Shown here: positions 46,698 to 57,453 of the stretch, piece after piece
Layout: each line of letters begins with the position of its first letter
Position numbering within the stretch: the stretch's first letter is position 1
Assembly (NCBI RefSeq): GCF_964031115.1
Contig: NZ_OZ035006.1
Span: forward strand, 806,001-870,000
From: Spiroplasma endosymbiont of Clivina fossor
Lineage (GTDB): Bacteria; Bacillota_I; Bacilli_A; Mycoplasmatales; Nriv7
Reading direction: 5' to 3'
DNA length: 64,000 nt
Notes under the pieces: model-generated
Database searches by the model: none
Told to the model about the DNA's origin: nothing
The model's input: only the letters and a program-made list of their open reading frames with translations
Translations under genes and position numbers: made by a program

Positions 46698-47268
46698 AAT
46701 AAATAAAATGATTACGAAAAGCGTCAAAACTTGCACGGCAATTTTTACATAAATATTTTTGTTTTCCTTCTGAATTATGTCCATTTTTAACGCAATGGTA
46801 AGATTCACATTTAGGACATTTAATACCTTGCGCTCTAAATTTTTGATCAATTTCATTTAAACGTTTTTGTTTTTTTATTAATTCTGCTTGTTGTTTAACT
46901 TTTTCATAAAATTCTAAAAATTGATCATCTGTTAAAGTATTTACTAGTTCTTGAATTATTTTTTCCATAATTATTATCCACCTCTATCATATTAAAAATA
47001 TACCTAAAATTAAGTATATTCAATAAATATCAAGAGTTTTCGACAAAATTAAAAAAAATAATCCTTTAAATCCAGATAAAAAGGAATATAATAGCTTTTT
47101 AAGTAAAGTTAGAATTGTGTCATTGAACATGTTTTTGCTAGATTAAAAAGATTTAAAATACTAGTTTATCGTTATCGCAATAAGATTAGAAGATTTGGAT
47201 TACGATTTAACTTAATTTCAGGAATATATAATTTTGAATTAAGCTAGTTATAGTTATGTACCAAGTCT

Positions 47269-47881
47269 TAAGAAGTTATTTCTTTACTTTTGACAAAAAA
47301 TGCACCAAGAAAATTACAATGCTATTAACAACACCAATAGCATTTATCAAATTGATTTTAATGTCCTTAAATCTTACGACAATAAACTGATTACCTTGCC
47401 AACCAGCAAGACTGCTAACAGTATTAATTATCTCAATACCGATATTGATATTCGTTATGGTAGTAATATTTTTACCTTAACTTTTCCACTTTATCACAAA
47501 GGTAATATCTCTAATTACAATTTTAAAATTTATGATTTTAATGTCCTTAATTCCATGGCATTTATTCCTGATGGTTCCACCAATTCAGAATGGGATGACC
47601 TAATTCCGCCACCAAATTGCAAATATTTCGGACGATGAATATCAACCTTCAATGACATTGGTTGTGCCATTCAAAATGCTAGTATTAAAATGCTAAACTG
47701 AATGCTGACAGCGTCACAAATCATTACAATTTTACGCCCGTTAGCAATTATTGCAAAAGCAACAGTTAACTTTTCAACCGCCATTTTTCCAATTTTTAAA
47801 ACGGTACCGGCTTTTTACTATACTTTTCAATTTTTAATCGGTTTTGCCATTTTTCTAATGAAATTAAGGATTTTCGTGTAG
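47269..47881 (+). mobile_element. Plectrovirus attachment-gene fragment (3' half of the split copy)
   Basis: C-terminal half of a plectrovirus attachment gene including the membrane anchor. It begins at the TAA that also ends the 29886 fragment, directly after an element C right end. Broken by that insertion and the later rearrangement. Confidence 0.8.
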
Positions 47882-47928
47882 TATGTATATTACAATTGAA
47901 AAAATAAAGTAATAAAGGAGTTAAAATA

Positions 47929-48219
47929 ATGAAAATTTTAAATATAATAGCTCTTTCAACATTAACAATATTACCCATAGTTGGATGTTCTGAAAAAGAA
48001 AACAAATCAGTAGAACAAAAAAATAAAAATAACGAAAACAAAATTTATAATTTTGAAATCAGAAATCTAGAAAAAATAAGATTTTTAACGGAAAGGCAAG
48101 ACCACGACCTTTTAAAAGTTGAGATAACAACAGAAGATAATATAAAAGCAAATATAGATAAACAATTATCAAATTTAAAAAATATAAAAATTTTTTTTAA
48201 TTTTGTCGAAAACTCTTGA
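47929..48219 (+). pseudogene. Lipoprotein behind a plectrovirus attachment gene, cut by element B
   Basis: The signal peptide MKILNIIALSTLTILPIVGC has a VGC lipobox and is clearly related to that of 36142, but the outer domain (IYNFEIRNLEKIRFLTERQD) differs. It follows the attachment-gene end by 47 nt with an aaaggag ribosome site, the same layout as in copy B. The element B fragment starting at 48195 cuts it. A phage cargo gene is likely. Confidence 0.7.
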
Positions 48220-48524
48220 TAAAATAAAAAAAATCATCAACTTGATAATTTTAAAAGGCTTTTATGTAAAATTACTATTTTTACTTTAACTTTTTTATAC
48301 ATTAAAATATAATACCGCTGTTTGTTGGTTTGGAGTTAAACCCTTATGTTGGTATTTTCATTTTCAGAGATTTAAATAATTTTGAATATTAGTAAAACCT
48401 AAACCATGATAATGAATTAAGGCTTCTTTAAGACTAGATTGTAATTTACTGATTTTATTTAAGTTACGATAACTAGCTTCAGGATTAATTGTTGTTTTAG
48501 TTACACATAAAGTAGAATTTGTTT
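48195..48524 (-). mobile_element. Element B fragment (transposase C-terminal end)
   Basis: The right-end inverted repeat and about 330 bp of element B, cut at the junction with phage sequence. Confidence 0.85.
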
Positions 48525-48676
48525 TTAATTTAGAGTTTAATGTAGAGCTTGTAAATAACAGAATTAAACAAAAAGACTTTCAAAAAATAACAAATACTTA
48601 TGGAACAAAAATAGATACTTCCAATTTAAATTTTTATACCTGAATGATTAATATACCCAATAAAACAATAAGAATT
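48525..48676 (+). mobile_element. Plectrovirus variable-domain scrap
   Basis: About 150 bp nearly identical to 28883-29036, the variable domain of the split attachment gene. It could come from an attachment gene or from a paired lipoprotein gene. It joins the IS256 fragment at a shared AAAGC. Broken. Confidence 0.7.
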
Positions 48677-49374
48677 AAAGCAGTTTATCTTGCCTTAGGA
48701 ATTAATTTAGATGGTTTAAAAGATATTTTAGGAATGTGAATTAGTGAGAATGAGGGAGCCAAATTTTGACTTAATAATCTTACGGAAATGAAAAATCGTG
48801 GGTTACAAGATATTCTTGTTGCTTGTAGTGATAATTTAACTGGGATGTCTGATGCAATAGAAGCTGTTTTCCCAAAAACACAGCATCAATTATGCATTGT
48901 TCATCAAATTCGCAATAGTTTAAAATTTGTTCCTTACAAAGATCGCAAACTTGTAGCTAATGATTTAAAATCAATTTATACAGCAATTAATGAAGAAATA
49001 GCGTTAATTGCTTTAGATCATTTTTCTGAAAAATGAAATAAAAAGTATCCACAAATTACTAAATCATGAAAAAATAACTGAAATAATTTAATAATTTTTC
49101 TTGAATATCCTCAGGAATTTAGAAGAATTATTTACACAACTAATGCGATTGAATCTGTTAATAGTCAATTAAGAAAAGTCATTAAGAATAAAAAGATTTT
49201 TCCTAATGACGCATCAGTTTTTAAAATATTTTATTTAGCATTTCAAAATATGGTTAAGAAATGAACGATGCCAATTCAAAATTGGGGTAGTGCAATTTCA
49301 CATTTAATGATAAAATTTGAAGACAGAGTGAATTTAAGTTAATTACTTAGAGACACAGTTAATTGTACAGTCCC
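48677..49374 (+). mobile_element. IS256-family fragment (3' half)
   Basis: It carries the C-terminal half of the transposase (from AVYLALGINLDGLK to the stop) and the right end GTACAGTCCC. The left half is lost. Confidence 0.9.
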
Positions 49375-50483
49375 AATCAATTATTTTGGCACTAATTGTT
49401 CCCATAATTTTTTGTTTTAAATTTAATATAATTTCAGATTCAATTATTCTTATTGGATAAGTAATTTTTAATTTTTCATTGGGATTAAGTTCAAATTTAT
49501 CATCGGATTCCTTAAAAATACTTAAAATTGTTTCTTTTTCTTGTTTGTTTAAATTTGAAAGATCAAAATCCTGTGATAAATTATGTCTTATTGTTTTTTC
49601 TCTATTATTAATATTTACAAAATCTGTTAATTTATTTTCATCATCAATATTTAAAGATCAACTATTTTTTATCTTTTCTTTTTGATTTTTAATTATTCCT
49701 TTTCTAATTTGAAATATTAATTTTGATTTTGAATTATATTCACACGCAGGTACATTAAACGATCTTATATTTGGAGTTTTATTAGTAACTTCTCTATCGA
49801 AACATACATTTTTAGGAACATTAGATCATGAAAATGAATTTTTTTTTTTTGTTATTTCAATATCTGAAAAATTTAAATTATTAGTATCAATATAATTTAT
49901 TTCCTTAAATTTTAAATTAGAATTTTTGTTAGCATCTTTATTTTTAAAGAAAATTGCTTTTTTAATTAATTCATTTAAATTAATAATTTTATTTTGTTGA
50001 TTATCAATTAAATAATATATTTTTACATTAATATCATTATTTAAATTATCTTTTATTTTTACTATAGCTGAATTATTTGTTTTGCTAATAATTTCTAATT
50101 GTGAAATATCTAAATCAGGATTTAAATAATTTAATTCACTTAAAATTATATTATCAAAATTATTACTAATTTCTCCTAAATTAGAATTTAAATCATAATT
50201 ACTGTATTCATAAACATTATGATCTCCAGAACCAATATATAATTTATTGTTGGAAACAACACCAGAAGAATCAATCCAACCATTTGCTTTAAAAGCAATT
50301 TTTTGCTCTCCCTTAGCAGGATCATACTCATAAACATTGTTGCCTGATGAACCAAAATATAATTTATTTTTGAAAACTATACCTGAAGATCTTACTCAAG
50401 AATTTGAACGAATAACAATTTTTTGTTGTTGTGTTACTGAATCATATTCATATACATTAGTATCATCTGAACCAAAATATAAT
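49375..50483 (-). pseudogene. Exported propeller-repeat protein, 3' half
   Basis: The N-terminal part (on the minus strand from 50483) has about three 40-residue units of the form LYFGS-NVYEYD-QQKI, as in PQQ/Kelch-type beta-propellers. A long beta-rich region without a recognised family follows. The end is cut by the IS256 fragment. The left border is an element A end with AAT, and the flank matches that of 62354, so this is the other half of the gene starting at 62968. Confidence 0.7.
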
Positions 50484-50907
50484 AGACTTCTTGCAAAATT
50501 AATATGATAATTATAATTTTTAAATTTAAAATAAATATAAAAGTGTTATTAAAATAATTTTTAGATTATTTTTACAAATATTTTGTCATTAAAACATAAT
50601 AAAAATTATTATTTACAATAAAAAAAGACTGAAATTTTAAATTATCAAATATATTTAAACTAATAGTTGTAAATTATAAATTGAAGCTATTAAATTAAAT
50701 CTTAAAGCAAATCTTTTTCTACGATTTCGATATTTTTCACTAATAATTTTAAATTTTTTAAGTATAGCAAAAACATTTTCAATAACAATTCTCATTTTTG
50801 AAATTCGCTCATTATTTTGCTTTTCTTCTTTATTTAAAGGGTTTTTCTTTGATTTTCTTTTAGGAATTAAAACATTATGATTATCATATTAATTTTGCAA
50901 GAAGTCT
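50484..50907. mobile_element. Element A derivative with two left ends
   Basis: About 395 bp of element A left part, followed by an inverted copy of its first 30 bp. Both ends are therefore the same terminus. The flanks AAT and ATT do not match, which points to recombination between two opposed copies. Confidence 0.8.
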
Positions 50908-51279
50908 ATTGTTTTTGTAAACGTTTGGTGTTTGTGGATTTAACATAAATATTGTTATTATTATCAATTGCCATTTGAATACAGCATTTAGTATTAGTTG
51001 CGAATGGGTCAAGGTGAATTCTTCGTGGATCAGTTTTATATTTGAAATTTCCTTTATGAATTTCTTTAATAAATGTTTCATCGATTTGGATTTTACCAGA
51101 TAATTTTTTAAATTTTAATTGGGTATTTTCTAATTGTTTTGATTTCATTAATTTTTGACGATTATATCAAGCAGTTTTTAATGTAGTTTTAATAAAACGA
51201 GAAATTGTTTTACTAGATTGCCCCAGCAATGAAATTTGAATCAATAAATTTCATTGTTCATAATTTAAATGACTTCAAT
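50908..51279 (-). mobile_element. Element B internal fragment
   Basis: Middle part of the element B transposase (IQIDETFIKEIH region) between two element A remnants, each at a target used elsewhere in element B. Confidence 0.85.
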
Positions 51280-51327
51280 AGACTTCTTGCAAAATTAATA
51301 TGATAATTATAATTTTGCAAGAAGTCT
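51280..51327. mobile_element. 48-bp minimal remnant of element A
   Basis: Both terminal repeats of element A with only a few bases between them, joined at a shared AATTTT, and AAT at both sides. It is the smallest element A derivative in the window. Confidence 0.8.
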
Positions 51328-51529
51328 AATATATTTCAGTATTAACTTCATCACTGTTGCTATTAATTATTTTTAAATTATCTCTTTTAACTCTATTTAA
51401 ATTTTCTAAATTATTTGTTTGTTGATAATTAATTTCATTTTTTGCTGGAGTTGATGCATTCCCGACAATTCCGGTCATTCCACTTCCTGCTATGGTGATT
51501 GTTCCTAAGATTCCTAATAATTTTTTCAT
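51328..51529 (-). pseudogene. Exported propeller-type protein, 5' fragment
   Basis: The leader is MKKLLGILGTITIAGSGMTG, then a polar linker with RVKR at residues 46-49, then about 20 residues before the element A remnant. It is closely related to the start of the 62968 gene. The ATG at 51529 has aaggaag upstream. Confidence 0.65.
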
Positions 51530-51662
51530 ATTAATCAACTTCCTTTGGGTGAATTTTTCCTAATTAATAAAATTTATAAGCGTCCCCCCCCTCTTCTTCA
51601 AAAATTAATCTACAGTCTCTTTACTTTGGAATTTAATTATATATCATTAAATAATAATTTCC

Positions 51663-51804
51663 TTTAATTTTGTCGAAAATAATTGATAAAGTCAAAAGTC
51701 CTTATCAATTATAGGTTTTTGCAAAAACATTAATTTATTAAAAATCCAATAAAATTAAAATCAAGGTTTTATTAAAATATCAAGAGTTTTCGACAAAATT
51801 AAAA
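51663..51804. mobile_element. MITE-like element with element B termini
   Basis: 142 bp bounded by TTTAATTTTGTCGAAAA and its complement, with no coding frame. Internal sequence around AAAATCAAGGTTTTATT resembles the complement of 28757-28780. Confidence 0.55.
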
Positions 51805-51925
51805 ATAATTTCTATCATTTTTTCAGGATATTGAATACTAATTCTAAAAAAACATTTATCATATAAAGCAGAAAAATAAGCTAACTAAACTTTATTAAAA
51901 TTACTATCAAGAAAGATAATTTATT
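51805..51925 (+). mobile_element. ISLre2 upstream remnant
   Basis: It matches the sequence before the ISLre2 genes (compare 42445-42563) up to just before the start codon, where element A copy 9 begins. Confidence 0.7.
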
Positions 51926-52993
51926 AGACTTCTTGCAAAATTAATTTAAAATATAATTGAATTGTTGTTTTTAATAAAAAGGTGGAATTTAAATGAAATT
52001 TAAAAAAAATAATCAAATAAGTGATAAAAATTTTTTAAGATTAACTGGTATTAAACATACTACTTTTAATAAAATGCTAGAAATTTTAAAAATAGAAGAA
52101 TTAAAAAAGAGATTTCGTCGCGGAAGAACCAATAAATTATCATTAGAAAATCGTATTTTAATGACTTTAGAATATTGAAGAGAATATAGAACTTATTTTC
52201 ATATTGCAAAAAGTTATGATATTAGTGAAAGTAGTTGTTATAGAAATATCAAATGAATTGAAGACACTTTAATAAAACACCCTAATTTTCAACAACTTAC
52301 TGGTCAAAAATCACTATTAAAAGATTATTTCAAAGATAAGACTGTTATAATTGATGTAACTGAAAGCCAAATCCAACGCCCAAAAAAAGACAAAAACAGC
52401 ACTACTCAGGAAAAAAGAAAAAACACACAATAAAAACACAAGTTATAATTGAAAAAGATAGTAAAAAAATTATTAGTTCTGATTTTTCTTATGGTAAAAA
52501 CCATGACTTTAAAATTTTAAAAGATTCAAAAATTAAATTTTTACCAGAAACAACTGTTTTAGTGGATTTAGGTTATCAAGGCATACAAAAAATTAATCAT
52601 AATGTTTTAATTCCTAAAAGAAAATCAAAGAAAAACCCTTTAAATAAAGAAGAAAAGCAAAATAATGAGCGAATTTCAAAAATGAGAATTGTTATTGAAA
52701 ATGTTTTTGCTATACTTAAAAAATTTAAAATTATTAGTGAAAAATATCGAAATCGTAGAAAAAGATTTGCTTTAAGATTTAATTTAATAGCTTCAATTTA
52801 TAATTTACAACTATTAGTTTAAATATATTTGATAATTTAAAATTTCAGTCTTTTTTTATTGTAAATAATAATTTTTATTATGTTTTAATGACAAAATATT
52901 TGTAAAAATAATCTAAAAATTATTTTAATAACACTTTTATATTTATTTTAAATTTAAAAATTATAATTATCATATTAATTTTGCAAGAAGTCT
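51926..52993 (+). mobile_element. IS5-family element A, copy 9
   Basis: Full length, but flanked by ATT at the left (ISLre2) and AAT at the right (element B), so its two flanks come from different insertions. Confidence 0.93.
51993..52822 (+). CDS. IS5-family transposase, element A copy 9
   Basis: Two intact frames with the A_AAA_AAA slip site. Confidence 0.85.
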
Positions 52994-53320
52994 AATAAAT
53001 AAAATGATTACGAAAAGCGTCAAAACTTGCACGGCAATTTTTACATAAATATTTTTGTTTTCCTTCTGAATTATGTCCATTTTTAACGCAATGGTAAGCT
53101 CCACATTTAGGGCATTTAATACCTTGCGCTCTAAATTTTTGATCAATTTCATTTAACCGTTTTTGTTTTTTTATTAATTCTGCTTGTTGTTTAACTTTTT
53201 CATAAAATTCTAAAAATTGATCATCTGTTAAAGTATTTACTAGTTCTTGAATTATTTTTTCCATAATTATTATCCACCTCTATCATATTAAAAATATACC
53301 TAAAATTAAGTATATTCAAT
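52994..53320 (-). mobile_element. Element B 5' fragment
   Basis: Zinc-ribbon part of the element B transposase (start at 53264) and its upstream region, ending inside the left terminus. The zinc ribbon reads CPKCGAYHC instead of CPKCESYHC. Confidence 0.85.
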
Positions 53321-54388
53321 AGACTTCTTGCAAAATTAATATGATAATTATAATTTTTAAATTTAAAATAAATATAAAAGTGTTATTAAAATAATTTTTA
53401 GATTATTTTTACAAATATTTTGTCATTAAAACATAATAAAAATTATTATTTACAATAAAAAAAGACTGAAATTTTAAATTATCAAATATATTTAAACTAA
53501 TAGTTGTAAATTATAAATTGAAGCTATTAAATTAAATCTTAAAGCAAATCTTTTTCTACGATTTCGATATTTTTCACTAATAATTTTAAATTTTTTAAGT
53601 ATAGCAAAAACATTTTCAATAACAATTCTCATTTTTGAAATTCGCTCATTATTTTGCTTTTCTTCTTTATTTAAAGGGTTTTTCTTTGATTTTCTTTTAG
53701 GAATTAAAACATTATGATTAATTTTTTGTATGCCTTGATAACCTAAATCCACTAAAACAGTTGTTTCTGGTAAAAATTTAATTTTTGAATCTTTTAAAAT
53801 TTTAAAGTCATGGTTTTTACCATAAGAAAAATCAGAACTAATAATTTTTTTACTATCTTTTTCAATTATAACTTGTGTTTTTATTGTGTGTTTTTTCTTT
53901 TTTCCTGAGTAGTGCTGTTTTTGTCTTTTTTTGGGCGTTGGATTTGGCTTTCAGTTACATCAATTATAACAGTCTTATCTTTGAAATAATCTTTTAATAG
54001 TGATTTTTGACCAGTAAGTTGTTGAAAATTAGGGTGTTTTATTAAAGTGTCTTCAATTCATTTGATATTTCTATAACAACTACTTTCACTAATATCATAA
54101 CTTTTTGCAATATGAAAATAAGTTCTATATTCTCTTCAATATTCTAAAGTCATTAAAATACGATTTTCTAATGATAATTTATTGGTTCTTCCGCGACGAA
54201 ATCTCTTTTTTAATTCTTCTATTTTTAAAATTTCTAGCATTTTATTAAAAGTAGTATGTTTAATACCAGTTAATCTTAAAAAATTTTTATCACTTATTTG
54301 ATTATTTTTTTTAAATTTCATTTAAATTCCACCTTTTTATTAAAAACAACAATTCAATTATATTTTAAATTAATTTTGCAAGAAGTCT
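53321..54388 (-). mobile_element. IS5-family element A, copy 10
   Basis: Full length. AAT stands at both sides, but the left flank is element B and the right flank is element C, so it has recombined. Confidence 0.93.
53492..54321 (-). CDS. IS5-family transposase, element A copy 10
   Basis: Two intact frames with the A_AAA_AAA slip site. Confidence 0.85.
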
Positions 54389-54565
54389 AATAGCTTTTTA
54401 AGTAAAGTTAGAATTGTCATTGAACATGTTTTTGCTAGATTAAAAAGATTTAAAATACTAGTTTATCGTTATCGCAATAAGATTAGAAGATTTGGATTAC
54501 GATTTAACTTAATTTCAGGAATATATAATTTTGAATTAAGCTAGTTATAGTTATGTACCAAGTCT
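54389..54565 (+). mobile_element. Element C 3' fragment
   Basis: C-terminal part of the element C transposase (RIVIEHVFARLKRFK) and its right end GTTATGTACCAAGTCT, cut at the left by element A. Confidence 0.85.
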
Positions 54566-54923
54566 AATATAAATATTTAATATCAATATATTTAAATAGT
54601 AAAGTTGCAAGAAAAATAAAAGCAATCATATTAGGCAAATATGCAACAAACGATGCTAATAGTGCTCCAATAATACCAGCTATTTATAACAAAACCAACA
54701 GAAGCTGATACTTGAAAAATGCTCGGCCCAGGAATAGTATTTGCTAAGATTAATAAATGATTAAATTCATCCTCAGTTATTCACCGCTTCTTAACTACAA
54801 CTTCATTTTTAATTAAAGGAATTACGGCATTACCGCCACCAAAATCAAAAAAGATATTTTTAAAAAAACATAAAACAATTGTCAATATAATTGTCATTTT
54901 GAATATTTTGTTTTTTTCATCAT
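54566..54923 (-). pseudogene. Chromate transporter (ChrA family), broken remnant
   Basis: On the minus strand it begins MMKKTKYSKWQLYWQLF, then in another frame FFDFGGGNAVIPLIKNEVVV, KKRWITEDEFNHLLILANTI and PGPSIFQVSASVGFVI, which are the conserved start of ChrA-type ion transporters. Two frame changes are visible (near 54850 and 54683) and element C removes the rest. It is a host gene in decay, directly downstream of rpsO. Confidence 0.75.
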
Positions 54924-54944
54924 ATCAACCCTTAATAAAATATC

Positions 54945-54984
54945 TTATAAAAAGAAAAAGAATCAGCATCTAATTCTCTTTCTT
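54945..54984 (-). terminator. Terminator of rpsO
   Basis: AAGAAAGAGAAT pairs with ATTCTTTTTCTT (one G-T pair) around TAGATGCTG, then a short T run, 16 nt after the rpsO stop. Confidence 0.75.
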
Positions 54985-54999
54985 AATAATTTCAATTTA

Positions 55000-55269
55000 T
55001 TATTTTCTTAGTTTTAATTGTTCAATTACTTTACGATAACGATTAATATCATGATCTTTTAAGTAATCTAACATATTTCGTCTTTGTGATACTTTTCTTA
55101 CTAAACTTCGTTCAGTGACAACATCTTTACGATGTACTTTTAAATGTGCTGTTAAATTAGTAATATCCGCTGTTAAAAGTGCTATTTGTACTTCTGCTGA
55201 ACCCGTATCTTTCTCTTTTCTACCAAATTTAGCAATAATTTGTTTTTTATCCTCAGCTGTAATTGCCAT
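55000..55269 (-). CDS. rpsO: 30S ribosomal protein S15
   Basis: The product has 89 residues, all-helical. It has the S15 core TGSAEVQIALLTADITNLTA, HLKVHRKDVVTERSLVRKVS and QRRNMLDYLKDHDINRYRKV. S15 binds helices 20-22 of 16S rRNA and helps order the platform. Full length, one clear start with ggagg 8 nt upstream. It stands alone with its own promoter and terminator. Confidence 0.96.
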   Translation of the reverse strand: MAITAEDKKQIIAKFGRKEKDTGSAEVQIALLTADITNLTAHLKVHRKDVVTERSLVRKVSQRRNMLDYLKDHDINRYRKVIEQLKLRK

Positions 55270-55362
55270 TTAATAAATCCTCCAATAATTATAAACTTAA
55301 CTAAAACCAATTAATAAAACAGAAGGTATTTTAAAAACTTGTAATAGTCGTATTCCTATTAA

Positions 55363-55391
55363 ATATTAACCTATTTTATGAAAATATTCAA
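55363..55391 (-). promoter_or_regulatory. Probable rpsO promoter
   Basis: TTGAAT, 17-nt spacer, TAATAT on the minus strand, 94 nt before the start codon. Confidence 0.55.
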
Positions 55392-55411
55392 GGGTTTTGC
55401 TGTAATCGGTC

Positions 55412-55541
55412 GCGTTTAGTTTTCTTAGGTATTGCTTTGAAGAAGTAAAACAATCAGCTAATTATATTATTTAATTACTAAACTAACCCTTCCCTTCTTG
55501 TTATTGTCATTTTTATTCTTTATGATTTTATCATATTATTG
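55412..55541 (-). repeat. ISLre2-linked repeat, copy 3, upstream of rpsO
   Basis: It matches 44006-44136 in complement and ends at the rpsO promoter side with GGTCGCGTTTAG. Here no ISLre2 gene is next to it. It is either a leftover element end or the chromosomal original. Confidence 0.6.
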
Positions 55542-55604
55542 TTTTAATTTTGTCGAAAACTCTTTTAATTTTGTCGAAAACTCTTTTAATTTTGTCGAAA
55601 ACTC
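55542..55604 (+). repeat. Three tandem copies of the element B terminus
   Basis: The 21-bp unit TTTTAATTTTGTCGAAAACT(C) occurs three times head to tail. The third is the true left end of element B copy 4. Confidence 0.9.
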
Positions 55605-56729
55605 TTGATATTTATTGAATATACTTAATTTTAGGTATATTTTTAATATGATAGAGGTGGATAATAATTATGGAAAAAATAATTCAAGAACTAGTAAATA
55701 CTTTAACAGATGATCAATTTTTAGAATTTTATGAAAAAGTCAAACAACAAGCAGAATTAATAAAAAAACAAAAACGTTTAAATGAAATTGATCAAAAATT
55801 TAGAGCGCAAGGTATTAAATGCCCTAAATGTGAATCTTACCATTGCGTTAAAAATGGACATAATTCAGAAGGAAAACAAAAATATTTATGTAAAAATTGC
55901 CGTGCAAGTTTTGACGCTTTTCGTAATCATTTTATTTATTGAAGTCATTTAAATTATGAACAATGAAATTTATTGATTCAAATTTCATTGCTGGGGCAAT
56001 CTAGTAAAACAATTTCTCGTTTTATTAAAACTACATTAAAAACTGCTTGATATAATCGTCAAAAATTAATGAAATCAAAACAATTAGAAAATACCCAATT
56101 AAAATTTAAAAAATTATCTGGTAAAATCCAAATCGATGAAACATTTATTAAAGAAATTCATAAAGGAAATTTCAAATATAAAACTGATCCACGAAGAATT
56201 CACCTTGACCCATTCGCAACTAATACTAAATGCTGTATTCAAATGGCAATTGATAATAATAACAATATTTATGTTAAATCCACAAACACCAAACGTTTAC
56301 AAAAACAATGAGTTATTGAAAATATGAACAAAGAATTAATTAACGAAAATTCAATTATTACTTCTGATATGCAAAAATTATATTTTTTAGTAGCAAAACA
56401 AACAAATTCTACTTTATGTGTAACTAAAACAACAATTAATCCTGAAGCTAGTTATCGTAACTTAAATAAAATCAGTAAATTACAATCTAGTCTTAAAGAA
56501 GCCTTAATTCATTATCATGGTTTAGGTTTTACTAATATTCAAAATTATTTAAATCTCTGAAAATGAAAATACCAACATAAGGGTTTAACTCCAAACCAAC
56601 AAACAGCGATATTATATTTTAATGTATAAAAAAGTTAAAGTAAAAATAGTAATTTTACATAAAAGCCTTTTAAAATTATCAAGTTGATGATTTTTTTTAT
56701 TTTATCAAGAGTTTTCGACAAAATTAAAA
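55584..56729 (+). mobile_element. IS1595-like element B, copy 4 (whole)
   Basis: 1146 bp with both termini. No duplication: the left flank is the terminus array and the right flank is the IS3 fragment. Confidence 0.9.
55670..56629 (+). CDS. IS1595-like transposase, element B copy 4 (319 aa)
   Basis: Whole frame, same protein as 16971-17930 with one or two changes (KKFIKEI in place of KKSIKEI belongs only to another frame). Zinc ribbon and DDE motifs are intact. Confidence 0.87.
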
Positions 56730-57424
56730 GTGCATTTAATAAAAGTCGTAAGATTTATGGTGCTCGTAAAATTAAAGCTGTTTTAATAAGAAAAAATATC
56801 ATCTTATCACGACGAAAAATCCGATTCATTATGATCAAAAATAATTTGGTTTCTAAATACACCAAATTAAAATATCGTAATCATGAAAAAACAGTTAATA
56901 ATGACCAAATTAATAATGTTTTAAATCGTTAATTTAATGACCAAAAACCCAATGAAGTTGTTGTTAGTGATTTAACATATGTTCAAGTTGGTACTAAATG
57001 ACATTATATTTGTTTATTAATTGACTTGTTTAATCGCGAAGTAATTGGCTATAGTGCTAGACCAAATAAAACTGCTGAACTAGTTCAACAAGCTTTTCAC
57101 AAGATAACACGACCATTAAATAAAATAACTTTATTTCATACTGATCGTGGTAATGAATTCAAAAATAAAATCATTGATGAAATTTTAATAACCTTTAAAA
57201 TTCAAAGATCATTAAGTACCAAAGGATGCCCATATGATAATGCTGTTGCTGAAGCAACTTACAAAACCTTTAAAACTGAATTTATTAACGGTAAAAAATT
57301 TGCAAACTTAACACAATTAAAATGCGAACTATTTGATTTTGTTAATTGATATAACAATATTCGAATTCATGGCAGTTTAAATTATTTAACTCCCGTTGAA
57401 TTTAGAAAATACCAGTCTACATAA
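56730..57424 (+). pseudogene. IS3-family transposase OrfB, 5'-truncated
   Basis: It reads SRKIYGARKIKAVLIRKN (HTH_21-type region), then VVVSDLTYVQVG with the first Asp, LFHTDRGNEFKN with the second, and CPYDNAVAEATYKTFKTEFI with the Glu, ending near YNNIRIHGSLNYLTPVEF. This is the integrase core of the IS3/IS150 group. One in-frame TAA near 56930 and the missing 5' part make it inactive. Confidence 0.85.
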
Positions 57425-57453
57425 AAAGTGTCCTAAAAAGGGTTGCCATTCCA
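56730..57453 (+). mobile_element. IS3-family fragment
   Basis: 3' half of an IS3-type element, cut at the left by element B. The right end carries AAAGTGTCCTAAAAAGGGTT and lies against ISLre2 sequence. Confidence 0.8.

Larger units (their letters stand above)
44938..46968 (-). pseudogene. IS1595-like transposase, element B copy 5, split by element A
   Basis: The N-terminal zinc-ribbon part is at 46968-46698 and the rest at 45629-44938. Element A (AAT duplication) separates them just after the zinc ribbon. Confidence 0.85.
44838..47054 (-). mobile_element. IS1595-like element B, copy 5, carrying element A copy 7
   Basis: It is 1146 bp without element A and its duplication, with both inverted repeats intact and the duplication AAAATAAT at both sides. 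Confidence 0.9.
44203..47247 (+). pseudogene. IS5-family transposase, element C copy 2, split by element B
   Basis: Same two-frame gene as copy 1 (A_AAA_AAC slip site). The second frame is interrupted by element B, and the 3' part has a small extra insertion near 47118. Confidence 0.8.
44137..47268 (+). mobile_element. IS5-family element C, copy 2, carrying element B and element A
   Basis: The left end begins GACTTGGTACATAACC (first base missing) and the right end is GTTATGTACCAAGTCT. Element B copy 5 is inserted with the same AAAATAAT duplication as in copy 1 but in the opposite direction. The right flank is plectrovirus sequence and the left flank is the ISLre2 repeat, so the two sides have been re-paired. 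Confidence 0.88.

Noticed and set aside
55542-55604. CRISPR-like short repeats
   Set aside because: The three 21-bp units have no spacers and are the end of element B.
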